Source: an uncultured Paracoccaceae bacterium (GTDB taxonomy: Bacteria > Pseudomonadota > Alphaproteobacteria > Rhodobacterales > Rhodobacteraceae). From it: DNA of 64,000 nucleotides. Shown here one piece after another: positions 16,131-24,971 of this stretch. The position numbers and the translations under genes were made by a program. Position 1 is the first letter of the stretch, and each line of letters opens with the position of its first letter. The stretch is from the NCBI GenBank assembly GCA_937916485.1, contig CALFSV010000295.1, positions 5,543 through 69,542 on the forward strand. Reading direction: 5' to 3'. Under the pieces are notes generated by a model. It did not search any database and was not told the DNA's origin. It saw nothing but the letters and a program-made list of their open reading frames with translations.

Positions 16131-17459
16131 ATGCTGATCCTTCTCTTCCATCCCGTCTTTGGCAGGCTTTACGCCGCACAGATCGTGGCCCTTCTGGGAA
16201 CCGGTCTATTGACGGTCGGGCTTGGTCTGCTGGCCTTTGATCTGGCGGGCGATCAGGCCGGGGCGGTGCTGGGGCTGGCCTATGCCATCAAGATGGTGGC
16301 CTATGTCGGCCTGTCGCCGGTCGCCGCCGCCCTGCTTGTCCATGTGCCCCGCAGGCCGGTGCTGATCGGGGCAGACCTGATCCGGGCGGGCGTCGCCCTG
16401 TCGCTGCCCTTCATCACCGAGATCTGGCAAATCTATCTGGCAATCGCCCTGCTGCAATCCGCCTCGGCGACCTTCACCCCTGCCTTTCAGGCCACCATCC
16501 CCGACATCCTGACGAAAGAGGCCGACTACACCCGCGCCCTGTCCCTGTCGCGGCTGGCCTATGACCTTGAAAACCTGATCAGCCCGGCGCTGGCCGGGGT
16601 GCTACTGCTGGTGATGGGCTACCATTGGCTGTTCATGGGCACGGTCATAGGGTTCGTCGCCTCTGCCCTGCTGATCCGATCCACCGAACTGCCCCAACCC
16701 GGCCAGGACCGGGCACGGCCCTTTCGAGAAAGGCTCGCACGCGGGCTGCGGATCTACCTCGCCACACCGAGACTGCGGGGGCTGCTGTCCTTGAACCTCG
16801 CGGCGGCGGCGGCGGGGGCCTTTGTCATCGTCAACACCGTGGTCGTCGTGCGCAGCGGCTATGGCGGCGCAGAGGGAGATGTGGCCGTGGCGCTGGGAGC
16901 CTTTGGGGCCGGCTCCATGTTCGCAGCTCTGGCACTGCCGGGCCTGCTCGGCCGCACCGGTGACCGGCCGGTGATGATGGCCGGCGGGCTTGCCCTGACC
17001 CTATTGCTCGCCGGGCAGACGATCTGGCTGATGCTGTCCGGGCTGCCCCCCTGGGCCGTACTTCTGGCGCTCTGGGGGGCAACTGGGCTGGCCTATGCGG
17101 CCATCCTGACACCCTCGGGACGGTTGCTGCGCCGCTCGGCCCAGTCGGCGGACAGGCCGGCGCTTTTCACCGCGCAATTCGCCCTGTCGCATGCCTGCTG
17201 GCTGGTCACCTATCCTTTGGCAGGCTGGGCCATGGCACGGTTCGGCACCGCTGCGGCCATGGCCGCCCTGGGGCTGCTGGCCGGGCTGGGGCTGGCCACA
17301 GCCGCCCGGCTCTGGCCGGCGCAAGACCCCGAGGCACTGGCCCATGGCCACCCTGACCTGCCCCCCGATCACCCCCACCTGCTGGTCCATGGGGGGCGGC
17401 AGCACAGCCACGCCTTCATGATCGACGATGCCCACCATCATTGGCCCCCCCACGGGTGA
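16131..17459 (+). CDS. MFS transporter with histidine-rich C-terminal tail
   Basis: A 442-residue major facilitator with about 12 membrane helices (LYAAQIVALLGTGLLTVGLG, IYLAIALLQSASATF, LFMGTVIGFVASALL and others). It starts very close to the first helix. The last ~38 residues form a soluble tail with 11 histidines (HGHPDLPPDHPHL…RQHSHAF…DDAHHHWPPHG). MFS metal exporters of the NreB type also carry His-rich C-termini, so export of nickel, cobalt or another divalent metal is a reasonable hypothesis. No metal regulator is adjacent. It is followed 42 bases later by an ABC-F gene on the same strand. Confidence 0.88.
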   Translation: MLILLFHPVFGRLYAAQIVALLGTGLLTVGLGLLAFDLAGDQAGAVLGLAYAIKMVAYVGLSPVAAALLVHVPRRPVLIGADLIRAGVALSLPFITEIWQIYLAIALLQSASATFTPAFQATIPDILTKEADYTRALSLSRLAYDLENLISPALAGVLLLVMGYHWLFMGTVIGFVASALLIRSTELPQPGQDRARPFRERLARGLRIYLATPRLRGLLSLNLAAAAAGAFVIVNTVVVVRSGYGGAEGDVAVALGAFGAGSMFAALALPGLLGRTGDRPVMMAGGLALTLLLAGQTIWLMLSGLPPWAVLLALWGATGLAYAAILTPSGRLLRRSAQSADRPALFTAQFALSHACWLVTYPLAGWAMARFGTAAAMAALGLLAGLGLATAARLWPAQDPEALAHGHPDLPPDHPHLLVHGGRQHSHAFMIDDAHHHWPPHG

Positions 17460-17501
17460 AGCCCGATTGACCCGCCGCCCCGCATCAGGCATGGGGACGG
17501 A

Positions 17502-19355
17502 ATGCTGCGCCTCACAGATATCACATATGCCATCGAAGGCCGGGTCCTGCTGGATCACGCCTCTGCCGTAATCCCGACGGGCCACAAGGTTGGCCTTGTC
17601 GGACGCAACGGGACGGGCAAGACCACCCTGTTCAAGCTGATCCGGAACGAGCTGATCCTCGACACCGGCACCGTCGACCTGCCCCGCGGCTGGAAGATCG
17701 GCGGCGTGAGCCAGGAGGTGCCGGGCAACGAGGTCAGCCTGATCGATACGGTGCTCAAGGCCGATGTCGAACGGCATTCCCTGATGGCCGAGGCTGAAAC
17801 CGCCACCGACCCCGGCCGGATCGCGGAAATCCAGACAAGGCTCGCCGATATCGACGCCTGGTCGGCCGAAGCGCGGGCCTCCTCGATCCTCAAGGGGCTG
17901 GGCTTTACCGACGACGAACAACGCATGCCGTGTTCGGCGTTTTCGGGCGGCTGGCGGATGCGGGTGGCGCTTGCCGCCGTGCTTTTCGCCGAACCCGATC
18001 TGCTGCTTCTGGACGAGCCGACAAACTACCTCGACCTTGAAGGCGCACTCTGGCTCGAGGCCTATCTTGTCAAATACCCCCACACGGTGCTCATCGTCAG
18101 CCACGACCGGGAACTACTGAACCGGTCCGTCGGCGCGATCCTGCACCTTGAGGATAAAAAGCTCACCTATTACACCGGCCCCTATGACAGCTTCGCCCGG
18201 CAACGCGCTGAAAAGCGGGCACTTATGGTCAGCGCCGCCAAGAAACAGGACGCCAAGCGGGCGCACCTGCAAAGCTTTGTCGACCGCTTCAAGGCCAAGG
18301 CGTCGAAGGCCAAGCAGGCCCAGTCGCGGGTCAAGATGCTCGAAAAGATGGAGACGATCCGGGTCCCCGAGGATGCGGCCCGCACCGTCTTTACCTTCCC
18401 CACCCCCGAAGAGCTTTCGCCCCCCATCATCGCGACCGAAGGGGTGGCGGTGGGCTATGGCAACCACATCGTGCTGCACGACCTGAACCTGCGGATCGAC
18501 CAGGACGACCGGATCGCCCTTCTGGGGCGCAACGGCGAAGGCAAGTCGACGTTGTCCAAACTTCTGTCGGGCAGGCTCGACGCCGCGCGGGGCAAGATGA
18601 CCAGCTCCTCCAAGCTGCGGATCGGCTTTTTCGCCCAGCACCAGGTCGATGAGCTGCGGGTCGAGGAAACACCACTCCAGCACCTCCTGCGCGAACGGCC
18701 AGAAGAAGGGCAAGCCAGGCTGCGGGCGCGGCTGGCAGGCTTCGGCCTTGGCGCCGCGCAGGCCGAAACCGAGGTCGGGCGGTTGTCTGGCGGTCAAAAG
18801 GCGCGCCTGTCGCTGTTGCTGGCCACCCTGCCCGCACCGCATCTGTTGATCCTGGACGAACCAACCAACCACCTCGACATCGAATCCCGCGAAGCACTGG
18901 TCGAGGCGCTGACGGCCTATTCCGGCGCGGTCATCCTGGTCAGCCACGACATGCACCTTCTGTCGATGGTCGCCGACCGGCTCTGGCTGGTTAAGGACGG
19001 CCATGTCAAACCATATGACGACGATTTGGATGCCTACAGGCGCATGCTGCTTACCGTCGACAAACCCGCCAACAAGAACAAGCCCGCTCCCGTCAAACCC
19101 ACCCGTCCCAGCCGGGACGAGGTCCTCGCCCTCAAGGCAGAGGTCCGCAAGGGCGAAGAACGCGTCAACAAGATCAACGAGATGCGCGACAAACTTGCCA
19201 AAAAGCTCGCCGATCCCGCGCTCTACGAAGACAGTCGCAAAGGCGAGCTTGACACCTGGAACAAGAAATACGCCGAAGTGATGGAAGCCCTTGAACGGGC
19301 CGAAGCGATCTGGATGGCCGCCCTCGAAAAACTGGAACGGGCGCAGGCGGCATGA
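17502..19355 (+). CDS. ABC-F family ATPase (ribosome-associated translation factor)
   Basis: A 617-residue soluble protein with two ABC domains and no membrane segments. Domain 1: GRNGTGKTT (about 34-42), signature FSGGWRMR, Walker B LLLLDEPTNYLDL. Interdomain P-site tRNA interaction motif: a Lys/Gln-rich helix pair around QDAKRAHLQSFVDRFKAKAS. Domain 2: GRNGEGKST, LSGGQKAR, LLILDEPTNHLDIES. The C-terminal extension is a charged coiled coil (RKGEERVNKINEMRDKLAKK). It is close to the YheS/Uup branches. ABC-F proteins bind the ribosomal E site to resolve stalled states. A second ABC-F (uup) is at 37.9 kb. The C-terminus abuts repeat R2. Confidence 0.93.
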   Translation: MLRLTDITYAIEGRVLLDHASAVIPTGHKVGLVGRNGTGKTTLFKLIRNELILDTGTVDLPRGWKIGGVSQEVPGNEVSLIDTVLKADVERHSLMAEAETATDPGRIAEIQTRLADIDAWSAEARASSILKGLGFTDDEQRMPCSAFSGGWRMRVALAAVLFAEPDLLLLDEPTNYLDLEGALWLEAYLVKYPHTVLIVSHDRELLNRSVGAILHLEDKKLTYYTGPYDSFARQRAEKRALMVSAAKKQDAKRAHLQSFVDRFKAKASKAKQAQSRVKMLEKMETIRVPEDAARTVFTFPTPEELSPPIIATEGVAVGYGNHIVLHDLNLRIDQDDRIALLGRNGEGKSTLSKLLSGRLDAARGKMTSSSKLRIGFFAQHQVDELRVEETPLQHLLRERPEEGQARLRARLAGFGLGAAQAETEVGRLSGGQKARLSLLLATLPAPHLLILDEPTNHLDIESREALVEALTAYSGAVILVSHDMHLLSMVADRLWLVKDGHVKPYDDDLDAYRRMLLTVDKPANKNKPAPVKPTRPSRDEVLALKAEVRKGEERVNKINEMRDKLAKKLADPALYEDSRKGELDTWNKKYAEVMEALERAEAIWMAALEKLERAQAA

Positions 19356-19417
19356 TGCCCTTCGCTTTGTTACAAATACTCCCCCGCCGGAGGCGTCCCA
19401 CCGGCGCAAGGGCGCTG
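19356..19417. repeat. Dispersed repeat, copy R2
   Basis: Begins right after the ABC-F stop: TGCCCTTCGCTTTGTTACAA then ATACTCCCCCGCCGGAGGCG, ending just before the marC start. The first 31 bases match copy R4 (39752) with only a few differences, including the shared TGCCCTTCGCTT and CAAATACTC blocks. The GCCGG/CCGGC arms can pair. It may act as a transcript 3' end or a repetitive extragenic element. Confidence 0.6.
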
Positions 19418-19419
19418 CC

Positions 19420-20046
19420 ATGACCGAACTCGCCGTCCTGATCACCGCCTTCACGACCCTCTTCATCATCATCGACCCGCCGGGGCTGGTGCCGGTCTTC
19501 ATCGCCCTGACGCAAGGCATGACCCCGGCGCAACGCCGCACCATCGGGCTGCGCGCCTGCCTTGTGGCGGGCGGGCTGGCCCTGGCCTTTCTGTTCCTGG
19601 GCGAGGCGGTTCTGGGCTTTATCGGCATCTCCATGCCGGCCTTTCGCATTGCTGGCGGGGTGCTGTTGTTCCTCACAGCCCTCGACATGCTGTTCGAGCG
19701 GCGCCAGACCCGGCGCCAGGGCAACGCCGAGGACGGGGCCGACCCCGATCACGATCCTTCGGTCTTTCCCCTTGCCTTGCCGCTAATCGTCGGACCGGGG
19801 GCGATCACGACGATCATCCTTCTGGCCGGACAGGCGCAGTCGGCTGTCGATTTTGCTGTCATCGCAGGGGTCTTGGCCGCCAACCTCTTGATCGTGTTCC
19901 TGTTCTTCCTCGCCTCCGACCCGATCGAGCGGCTTTTGGGTCGGGTCGGGATCAATGTGGTCACGCGGGTTCTGGGCATGCTGCTGGCCGCATTGGCCGT
20001 TCAGTTCGTTCTTGATGGGCTGCGCTCTTTCGGGATGGCAAACTGA
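19420..20046 (+). CDS. MarC family integral membrane protein
   Basis: A 208-residue protein with six predicted membrane helices. It has the MarC family pattern: FIIIDPPGLVPVFIALTQG near the start, RIAGGVLLFLTALDML, FPLALPLIVGPGAITTIILL and the C-terminal RVLGMLLAALAVQFVLDGL. The function of MarC proteins is not settled; the old multidrug-resistance link has been withdrawn. The start at 19420 matches the family; upstream sequence is repeat R2. Sixteen bases separate it from the next gene. Confidence 0.92.
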   Translation: MTELAVLITAFTTLFIIIDPPGLVPVFIALTQGMTPAQRRTIGLRACLVAGGLALAFLFLGEAVLGFIGISMPAFRIAGGVLLFLTALDMLFERRQTRRQGNAEDGADPDHDPSVFPLALPLIVGPGAITTIILLAGQAQSAVDFAVIAGVLAANLLIVFLFFLASDPIERLLGRVGINVVTRVLGMLLAALAVQFVLDGLRSFGMAN

Positions 20047-20062
20047 TCCCTATATCAGGGCC

Positions 20063-20641
20063 ATGGACAGCAATTCGATCGCCTCTCTCGCCTATCTCGC
20101 CCTGCTCGGCATCGCCGTGGCGGGTTGGTTTGTCACCCACAACCGCGAGTCGCTTGGCAAGGTGGCCCAGCAGGCCGCCGTCTGGGGCTTTATCTTCCTC
20201 GGCGTGATCGCCGCCGTCGGCATGTGGGGGGACATCAGCCGCGAAATCTCGCCCCGCCAGGGCGTGCTGAGCAATGGCCAGATCGAAGTTCCCGTGGGCC
20301 GCGACGGCCATTTCCATCTGACCCTCGATGTCAACGGAACCCCCATCGACTTTGTCGTCGACACCGGGGCAAGCCAGATCGTGCTCTCGCAAGAAGACGC
20401 GGCCAAGGTCGGCATTGAAACCGAAACGCTGGCCTATCTCGGCTCGGCCCAGACCGCCAACGGGACGGTGCGCACCGCAACCGTCTGGCTCGACAGCGTC
20501 GCCTTTGAAGGGGTGACGGACACCGGCGTCCGCGCCGTGGTCAACCAGGGCGAACTGTTCGGGTCTTTGTTGGGGATGTCCTACCTGTCGCAATTCTCAA
20601 GGATCGAGATTGCGGATGGCAAACTGCTACTGACCCCCTGA
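20063..20641 (+). CDS. Retropepsin-like aspartic protease, TIGR02281-type
   Basis: A 192-residue protein with two N-terminal membrane helices (about residues 8-24 and 40-55) and a single retropepsin-like domain. The catalytic motif DFVVDTGASQIVLS places the aspartate at residue 100. Later motifs VWLDSVAFEGV and LFGSLLGMSYLSQFSRIEI match the clan AA proteases widespread in alphaproteobacteria. It should act as a homodimer facing the periplasm. The substrate is unknown. It is coupled in orientation to marC and convergent with holC. Confidence 0.85.
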   Translation: MDSNSIASLAYLALLGIAVAGWFVTHNRESLGKVAQQAAVWGFIFLGVIAAVGMWGDISREISPRQGVLSNGQIEVPVGRDGHFHLTLDVNGTPIDFVVDTGASQIVLSQEDAAKVGIETETLAYLGSAQTANGTVRTATVWLDSVAFEGVTDTGVRAVVNQGELFGSLLGMSYLSQFSRIEIADGKLLLTP

Positions 20642-20643
20642 TC

Positions 20644-20660
20644 GGGCTGTCAGCCCTTTT
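20644..20660 (+). terminator. Short terminator after the retropepsin-like gene
   Basis: GGGCT-GTC-AGCCC followed by TTTT (20657-20660), directly after the stop codon. The 5-base-pair stem is short, so this is tentative. It overlaps the holC stop on the other strand. Confidence 0.4.
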
Positions 20661-21126
20661 CGGCCTGCTTCGTCCAGCGCCCGTCGACCTGCGCCCAGTA
20701 TTGCGCAGCCACTCCGGCCTTGGTCAGGGCAGACCATTGGCGCCGGGCCGTCTGCACCGCGTCGGGGTCGTGCCCGTCAAACAGGATGCACGCCCTGGCC
20801 AAGGCAACAACCTCCTCGGGGCTGACCTCCGCGCCGCCAAGGGTCATCAGGCAACCGGGTTCTGACCCTGCCTGCGGACCGCGCCCGGTTCCTGCGACGG
20901 TCAAAAGGACCGGCTGCAGGGCGTCATGCGGCCCACCGGCGAGGCCGTGCGGCAGGAACCCGTCGTCCGGCCCCCGCCACAACGCCTCGTCCAAGCGCCG
21001 CATCTGGCCGTCATCGGTGCCCCGCACCTCGATCCGCCAGCCCGCCGTGCGGGCCTTGCCGATCAGCATCGGCAGGGTCACCTCAAGCGGGCTGTCGGTC
21101 AGATGGTAGAAAAAGGCCGCCCCCAT
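20650..21126 (-). CDS. holC: DNA polymerase III subunit chi
   Basis: A 158-residue HolC homologue: MGAAFFYHLTDSPLEVTLPM, LIGKARTAGWRIEVRG, LDEALWRGPDDGFLPHGLAG, then CILFDGHDPDAVQTARRQW and a C-terminal KAGVAAQYWAQVDGRW. Chi links the clamp loader to SSB. It directly follows pepA (3-base gap), the usual gene pairing in proteobacteria. Confidence 0.93.
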   Translation of the reverse strand: MGAAFFYHLTDSPLEVTLPMLIGKARTAGWRIEVRGTDDGQMRRLDEALWRGPDDGFLPHGLAGGPHDALQPVLLTVAGTGRGPQAGSEPGCLMTLGGAEVSPEEVVALARACILFDGHDPDAVQTARRQWSALTKAGVAAQYWAQVDGRWTKQAEKG

Positions 21127-21129
21127 CCG

Positions 21130-22611
21130 CTACTGCCCCTGGTCCCGGGCCTCGTAACGGTCCCGGATCAACCGGTCCAGGGCGCGCACGCCCCAGCCTG
21201 TCGCCCCCTTGGGGGCAAGGTCGCTGTCGGACTTCAACGATGCCGTGCCTGCGATATCGAGATGGCACCAGGGCACATCGTCCTTGACGAAACGGGCGAG
21301 GAACTGGGCCGCCGTGATCGATCCGCCATCGCGCCCCCCGACATTCTTCATATCCGCGATCCGGCTTTTGAGCTTGGCATCATAGGCCGCCCCCATGGGC
21401 ATCCGCCACGCCCCTTCTTCCTCCGCCCCAGCGGCACTGAGAAAGGCGGTTGCCAGCGCGTCGTTGTTGGAAAAGACGCCCGCATGTTCATGGCCCAGGG
21501 CCACGATGATGGCCCCGGTCAGCGTCGCCAAATTGATCATGCCGGTCGGTTTGAACCGTTCTTGCGTATACCAAAGCACGTCAGCCAGCACGAGCCGCCC
21601 TTCGGCGTCGGTGTTGATGACCTCGATCGTGTCCCCCTTCATCGAGGTGACCACGTCGCCGGGACGAACGGCTGTGCCCGAGGGCATGTTTTCCACCAGC
21701 CCGACAAGGCCTACCACGTTGGCACGAGCCTTGCGCAGGGCAAGGGCCTTCATCACACCGGCCACGGTGCCTGCCCCGCCCATGTCCATGGTCATGTCTT
21801 CCATGCCGCCGGCCGGTTTCAGGCTGATGCCGCCGGTGTCAAAGACGACGCCCTTGCCGACAAGGGCAAAGGGCGGCTCTTCCCCGCCGCCATTCCACTG
21901 CATCACGACGACCTTGGAGGGACTGGCAGAGCCTTGCCCCACGCAAAGCAGCGACCCCATCCCAAGCTCTTCCAGCGCAGGCTCTTCCAGCACCTCGACC
22001 GTGAGGCCAAGGGCGGTCAGGGCAACGAGTTGATCGGCAAAGCTGGTGGTGGTGAGGATATTGGCGGGGGCATTCACCAGATCGCGGGTGAAAAAGACCC
22101 CTTCGGCCACCGCAAGGCCGGGGGCTGCGGCCGCAGAAGCGGCCTCGGGGTCCTCGCACATGATTGTGATGGCCCCGGTCGGATCGGGCGCCCCGCTTTT
22201 GTGGTCGCTAAAGTCATAGGCCCGCAACGCCAGCCCTTGGGCCAGTTCGGCCACCCGACCCATATTGCCAGCCAAGACTGTCAGATCACCGGAGCCCCGC
22301 TTGGCAGCCATGACAGCGCCGGCCCTGCGCGCCTCGGCCTCGGTCGGGCGGCGGGGCAGCTTGGCGACAAGGACAGCCTCGGCCTGCATGCCACCGGGGT
22401 AGGAAATAACGGCCACATCGCCCGCCTTCATCTTGGCCCAACCCGGTCCCTCGACCAGCCGCGACATCGCCCGGCGGGTCAAGGAATTGACCTTGCGAGC
22501 CTCGGGTCCCAGGCGGCCATCCTCGGCAATCACCACCGCGATCCGGCCAGTCTGCTTCGAGATGTCTGCCAGCTCTTTTGCAGCAAAGGAAATCTTGGCG
22601 AGGTCAGTCAT
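21130..22611 (-). CDS. pepA: Leucyl aminopeptidase (M17)
   Basis: A 493-residue cytosolic metallo-aminopeptidase. The M17 signature NTDAEGRLVLAD is intact. The metal and catalytic lysine region is VGKGVVFDTGGISLKPAGGM, and TSMKGDTIEVINTDAEG supplies further ligands. It removes N-terminal residues from peptides; E. coli PepA also binds DNA. It heads the pepA–holC pair and is divergent from lptF across a 141-base promoter region. Confidence 0.96.
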   Translation of the reverse strand: MTDLAKISFAAKELADISKQTGRIAVVIAEDGRLGPEARKVNSLTRRAMSRLVEGPGWAKMKAGDVAVISYPGGMQAEAVLVAKLPRRPTEAEARRAGAVMAAKRGSGDLTVLAGNMGRVAELAQGLALRAYDFSDHKSGAPDPTGAITIMCEDPEAASAAAAPGLAVAEGVFFTRDLVNAPANILTTTSFADQLVALTALGLTVEVLEEPALEELGMGSLLCVGQGSASPSKVVVMQWNGGGEEPPFALVGKGVVFDTGGISLKPAGGMEDMTMDMGGAGTVAGVMKALALRKARANVVGLVGLVENMPSGTAVRPGDVVTSMKGDTIEVINTDAEGRLVLADVLWYTQERFKPTGMINLATLTGAIIVALGHEHAGVFSNNDALATAFLSAAGAEEEGAWRMPMGAAYDAKLKSRIADMKNVGGRDGGSITAAQFLARFVKDDVPWCHLDIAGTASLKSDSDLAPKGATGWGVRALDRLIRDRYEARDQGQ

Positions 22612-22752
22612 AGCGGGCCTTTCGGTCAGTGGGCGGGGATTGGATCATTGCTACCGGCCCGGGGGCCAGAACACCAGATAGCTGTTCAATCCGCCTGCCC
22701 GATGCGGTAGCCTCCACGGACCAAGGGCGCGGTGCCTTCGGAGGGGGACGAC

Positions 22753-23880
22753 GTGGGACGATTCGACAGATATCTGCTGTCCCAGCTGATGGTCCTGTTC
22801 GGATTCTTCGCACTTGTCCTGATCCTGGTCTATTGGGTCAACCGGGCGGTATCCCTGTTCGACCAATTGGTCGCGGACGGCCAGACGATGGGAATATTCC
22901 TGACCCTGTCGCTCTTGACGCTTCCCGGGCTGATCGCGATCGTGCTGCCCCTCGCAGCTTTCGCGGCAAGCCTTTATGTCACCAACCGGATGACCGCAGA
23001 AAGCGAATTGATCGTTCTGCAAGCCACCGGATCCTCTGCCTTCCGGCTGGGCCGACCGGTGGTGATCTTTGGGGTGATCGTGGCCGGGCTGATGTCGGTG
23101 CTGACACACTACCTGGTTCCCGCCGCCGCCTCTGAAATGAACCGGCGGCAGGCCGAGATTGCGCAAAACGCCACCACCCGCTTTCTTCAGGAAGGACAGT
23201 TCCTGTCGCCCACCTCGGGCATCACCCTCTACATCCGCGACATCACCCAGGCGGGCGAGTTGCGCGATATCTTTCTGTCCGACACCCGCGCCCGCGATGA
23301 ATCGGTTATTTATACCGCCTCAAGCGCCTATGTGGTGCGGACCATTACTGGGCCGCAACTGGTGATGATCGACGGAATGGCACAGGCTTTTCAGCGACAA
23401 AGCCAGCGCTTGATCACCACGTCTTTCAACGATCTGGCTTATGACATCGGCACCCTCGTCAATCTCCCCGACACCACCCGCCGATCCTCGCGCGAGCTTT
23501 CGACGCTTGAGCTGTTGTCGCCGACGCCCGACCTCATCGAAGAGACCCGGCGCACCGCGGGTCAACTGGTGGCCGAAGGACACAACCGCTTTGCCCAGGC
23601 CATATTGGGGTTTGTCGGGCCCCTGATCGGCTTTGCCACCCTGCTGATCGGCGGTTTCAGCCGGTTCGGCGTCTGGCGCCAGGTTCTGGCCGCCATCGCG
23701 CTGGTGATCGTGGTCAAGATGATCGAAACGGTCACGACCAACGCAGTGAGGGTCAATCCGGCCAATTGGCCCCTGACCTACCTGGCTGGCCTGACTGGCG
23801 TCGTCATGGCGCTTGTCCTGATGTGGTCCACGACAAGGCCTGCGATGTTTCAGCGGCGGCCGAGAGGGGCCCGGGCATGA
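22753..23880 (+). CDS. lptF: LPS export ABC transporter permease LptF
   Basis: A 375-residue YjgP/YjgQ permease with helices around residues 12-32, 50-75, 95-115 and three near the C-terminus, flanking a periplasmic beta-jellyroll region. I chose the GTG at 22753 because GGAGGGGGAC lies just upstream and the protein then begins VGRFDRYLLSQL like its homologues. An ATG at 22732 is the alternative. With LptG and LptB (not in view) it extracts lipopolysaccharide from the inner membrane. It is coupled to lptG by ATGA. Confidence 0.95.
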   Translation: MGRFDRYLLSQLMVLFGFFALVLILVYWVNRAVSLFDQLVADGQTMGIFLTLSLLTLPGLIAIVLPLAAFAASLYVTNRMTAESELIVLQATGSSAFRLGRPVVIFGVIVAGLMSVLTHYLVPAAASEMNRRQAEIAQNATTRFLQEGQFLSPTSGITLYIRDITQAGELRDIFLSDTRARDESVIYTASSAYVVRTITGPQLVMIDGMAQAFQRQSQRLITTSFNDLAYDIGTLVNLPDTTRRSSRELSTLELLSPTPDLIEETRRTAGQLVAEGHNRFAQAILGFVGPLIGFATLLIGGFSRFGVWRQVLAAIALVIVVKMIETVTTNAVRVNPANWPLTYLAGLTGVVMALVLMWSTTRPAMFQRRPRGARA

Positions 23881-24971
23881 TATTGCACCGCTACCTCGCC
23901 CGCCGTTTCGCCCTGATCATCCTGGCCGTTTTCGGGATCTTTCTGGTCATGTCGTTGTTCATCGATCTGATCGAGCAGGCCCGCCGCTTTGGCGCGGACA
24001 CCGCCGACTTTGGCGAGCTGATCAAGCTGACGCTGCTGAACGCCCCCAAGGGGATCTACCAGATCCTGCCGCTGATCATCATCCTGTCGACGCTTGCCTT
24101 CTTTCTGGGGCTGGCGCGGTCGTCTGAAATGGTCGTTATCCGGGCCGCCGGACGGTCCGCCATCAGGTCTCTGGTTGCCCCCCTACTGGTGGCGCTGACC
24201 TTTGGTATTCTGGCGGTGGGGTTCTTGAACCCGATCGTGGCTGCGACCTCCAAGGCCTATGAGGCCGAGCTTGATGACATTCGCAACGTGACGAGCGTTC
24301 TGTCTCTGTCAGACGACGGGCTGTGGCTGCGGCAAGGGAACGAAACGGCACAGACGGTGATCCGGGCGGAATCGGCCAACCTCGACGGTACGAGACTGAC
24401 CGGGGTGAGCTTCATCACCTTCGGTCTTGAGGGCAAACCCCAGCGCCGGATCGAAGCCGCGTCGGCGCTTTTGGAAGACGGGGCCTGGACCCTCACCGAC
24501 GCCAAGGTCTGGCCACTGAGCAACGCCCTCAACCCTGAGGCCGAAGCGGTTTTCCTTCCCGAGTTGCAAGTCAACTCCTCGCTCACCGCAGCGCAGATCC
24601 GTGACAGCTTTGGCACCCCATCCTCCGTTGCGATCTGGGACCTGCCCCAGTTCATCGAACGGTTGCAGGCTGCCGGCTTTTCGGCCCGCCGGCATCAGGT
24701 CTTTTTGCAGATGGAACTGGCTTTGCCGATATTCCTTGTCTCTATGGTGCTGATCGGTGCGGCCTTTACCCTGCGCCACCAGCGCGGCGGACGCACGAGC
24801 CTGATGGTCCTGTCAGCGATCCTTCTTAGCTTTGCGATCTATTTTTTGCGAAATTTTGCCCAAATCCTTGGGGAAAACGGGCAAATCCCCGCGATGCTTG
24901 CCGCCTGGGCGCCGCCGCTGATTGCCATCGGCCTGTCGCTTGGGCTGTTGTTGCATCTTGAGGACGGCTGA
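23877..24971 (+). CDS. lptG: LPS export ABC transporter permease LptG
   Basis: A 364-residue partner permease of LptF: MILHRYLARRFALIILAVFG, SLFIDLIEQARRF and APKGIYQILPLIIILSTLAF. The C-terminal helices include LSFAIYFLRNFAQILGENGQ and IPAMLAAWAPPLIAIGLSLG. The start ATG overlaps the lptF stop, and the stop overlaps the lptD ATG by one base (TGATG). Such tight coupling suggests stoichiometric production of the export machine. Confidence 0.96.
   Translation: MILHRYLARRFALIILAVFGIFLVMSLFIDLIEQARRFGADTADFGELIKLTLLNAPKGIYQILPLIIILSTLAFFLGLARSSEMVVIRAAGRSAIRSLVAPLLVALTFGILAVGFLNPIVAATSKAYEAELDDIRNVTSVLSLSDDGLWLRQGNETAQTVIRAESANLDGTRLTGVSFITFGLEGKPQRRIEAASALLEDGAWTLTDAKVWPLSNALNPEAEAVFLPELQVNSSLTAAQIRDSFGTPSSVAIWDLPQFIERLQAAGFSARRHQVFLQMELALPIFLVSMVLIGAAFTLRHQRGGRTSLMVLSAILLSFAIYFLRNFAQILGENGQIPAMLAAWAPPLIAIGLSLGLLLHLEDG

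Noticed and set aside
20926..22710. Plus-strand open frame of 594 codons over holC/pepA
   Set aside because: Antisense shadow of pepA, which has all catalytic motifs. No domain is recognisable.
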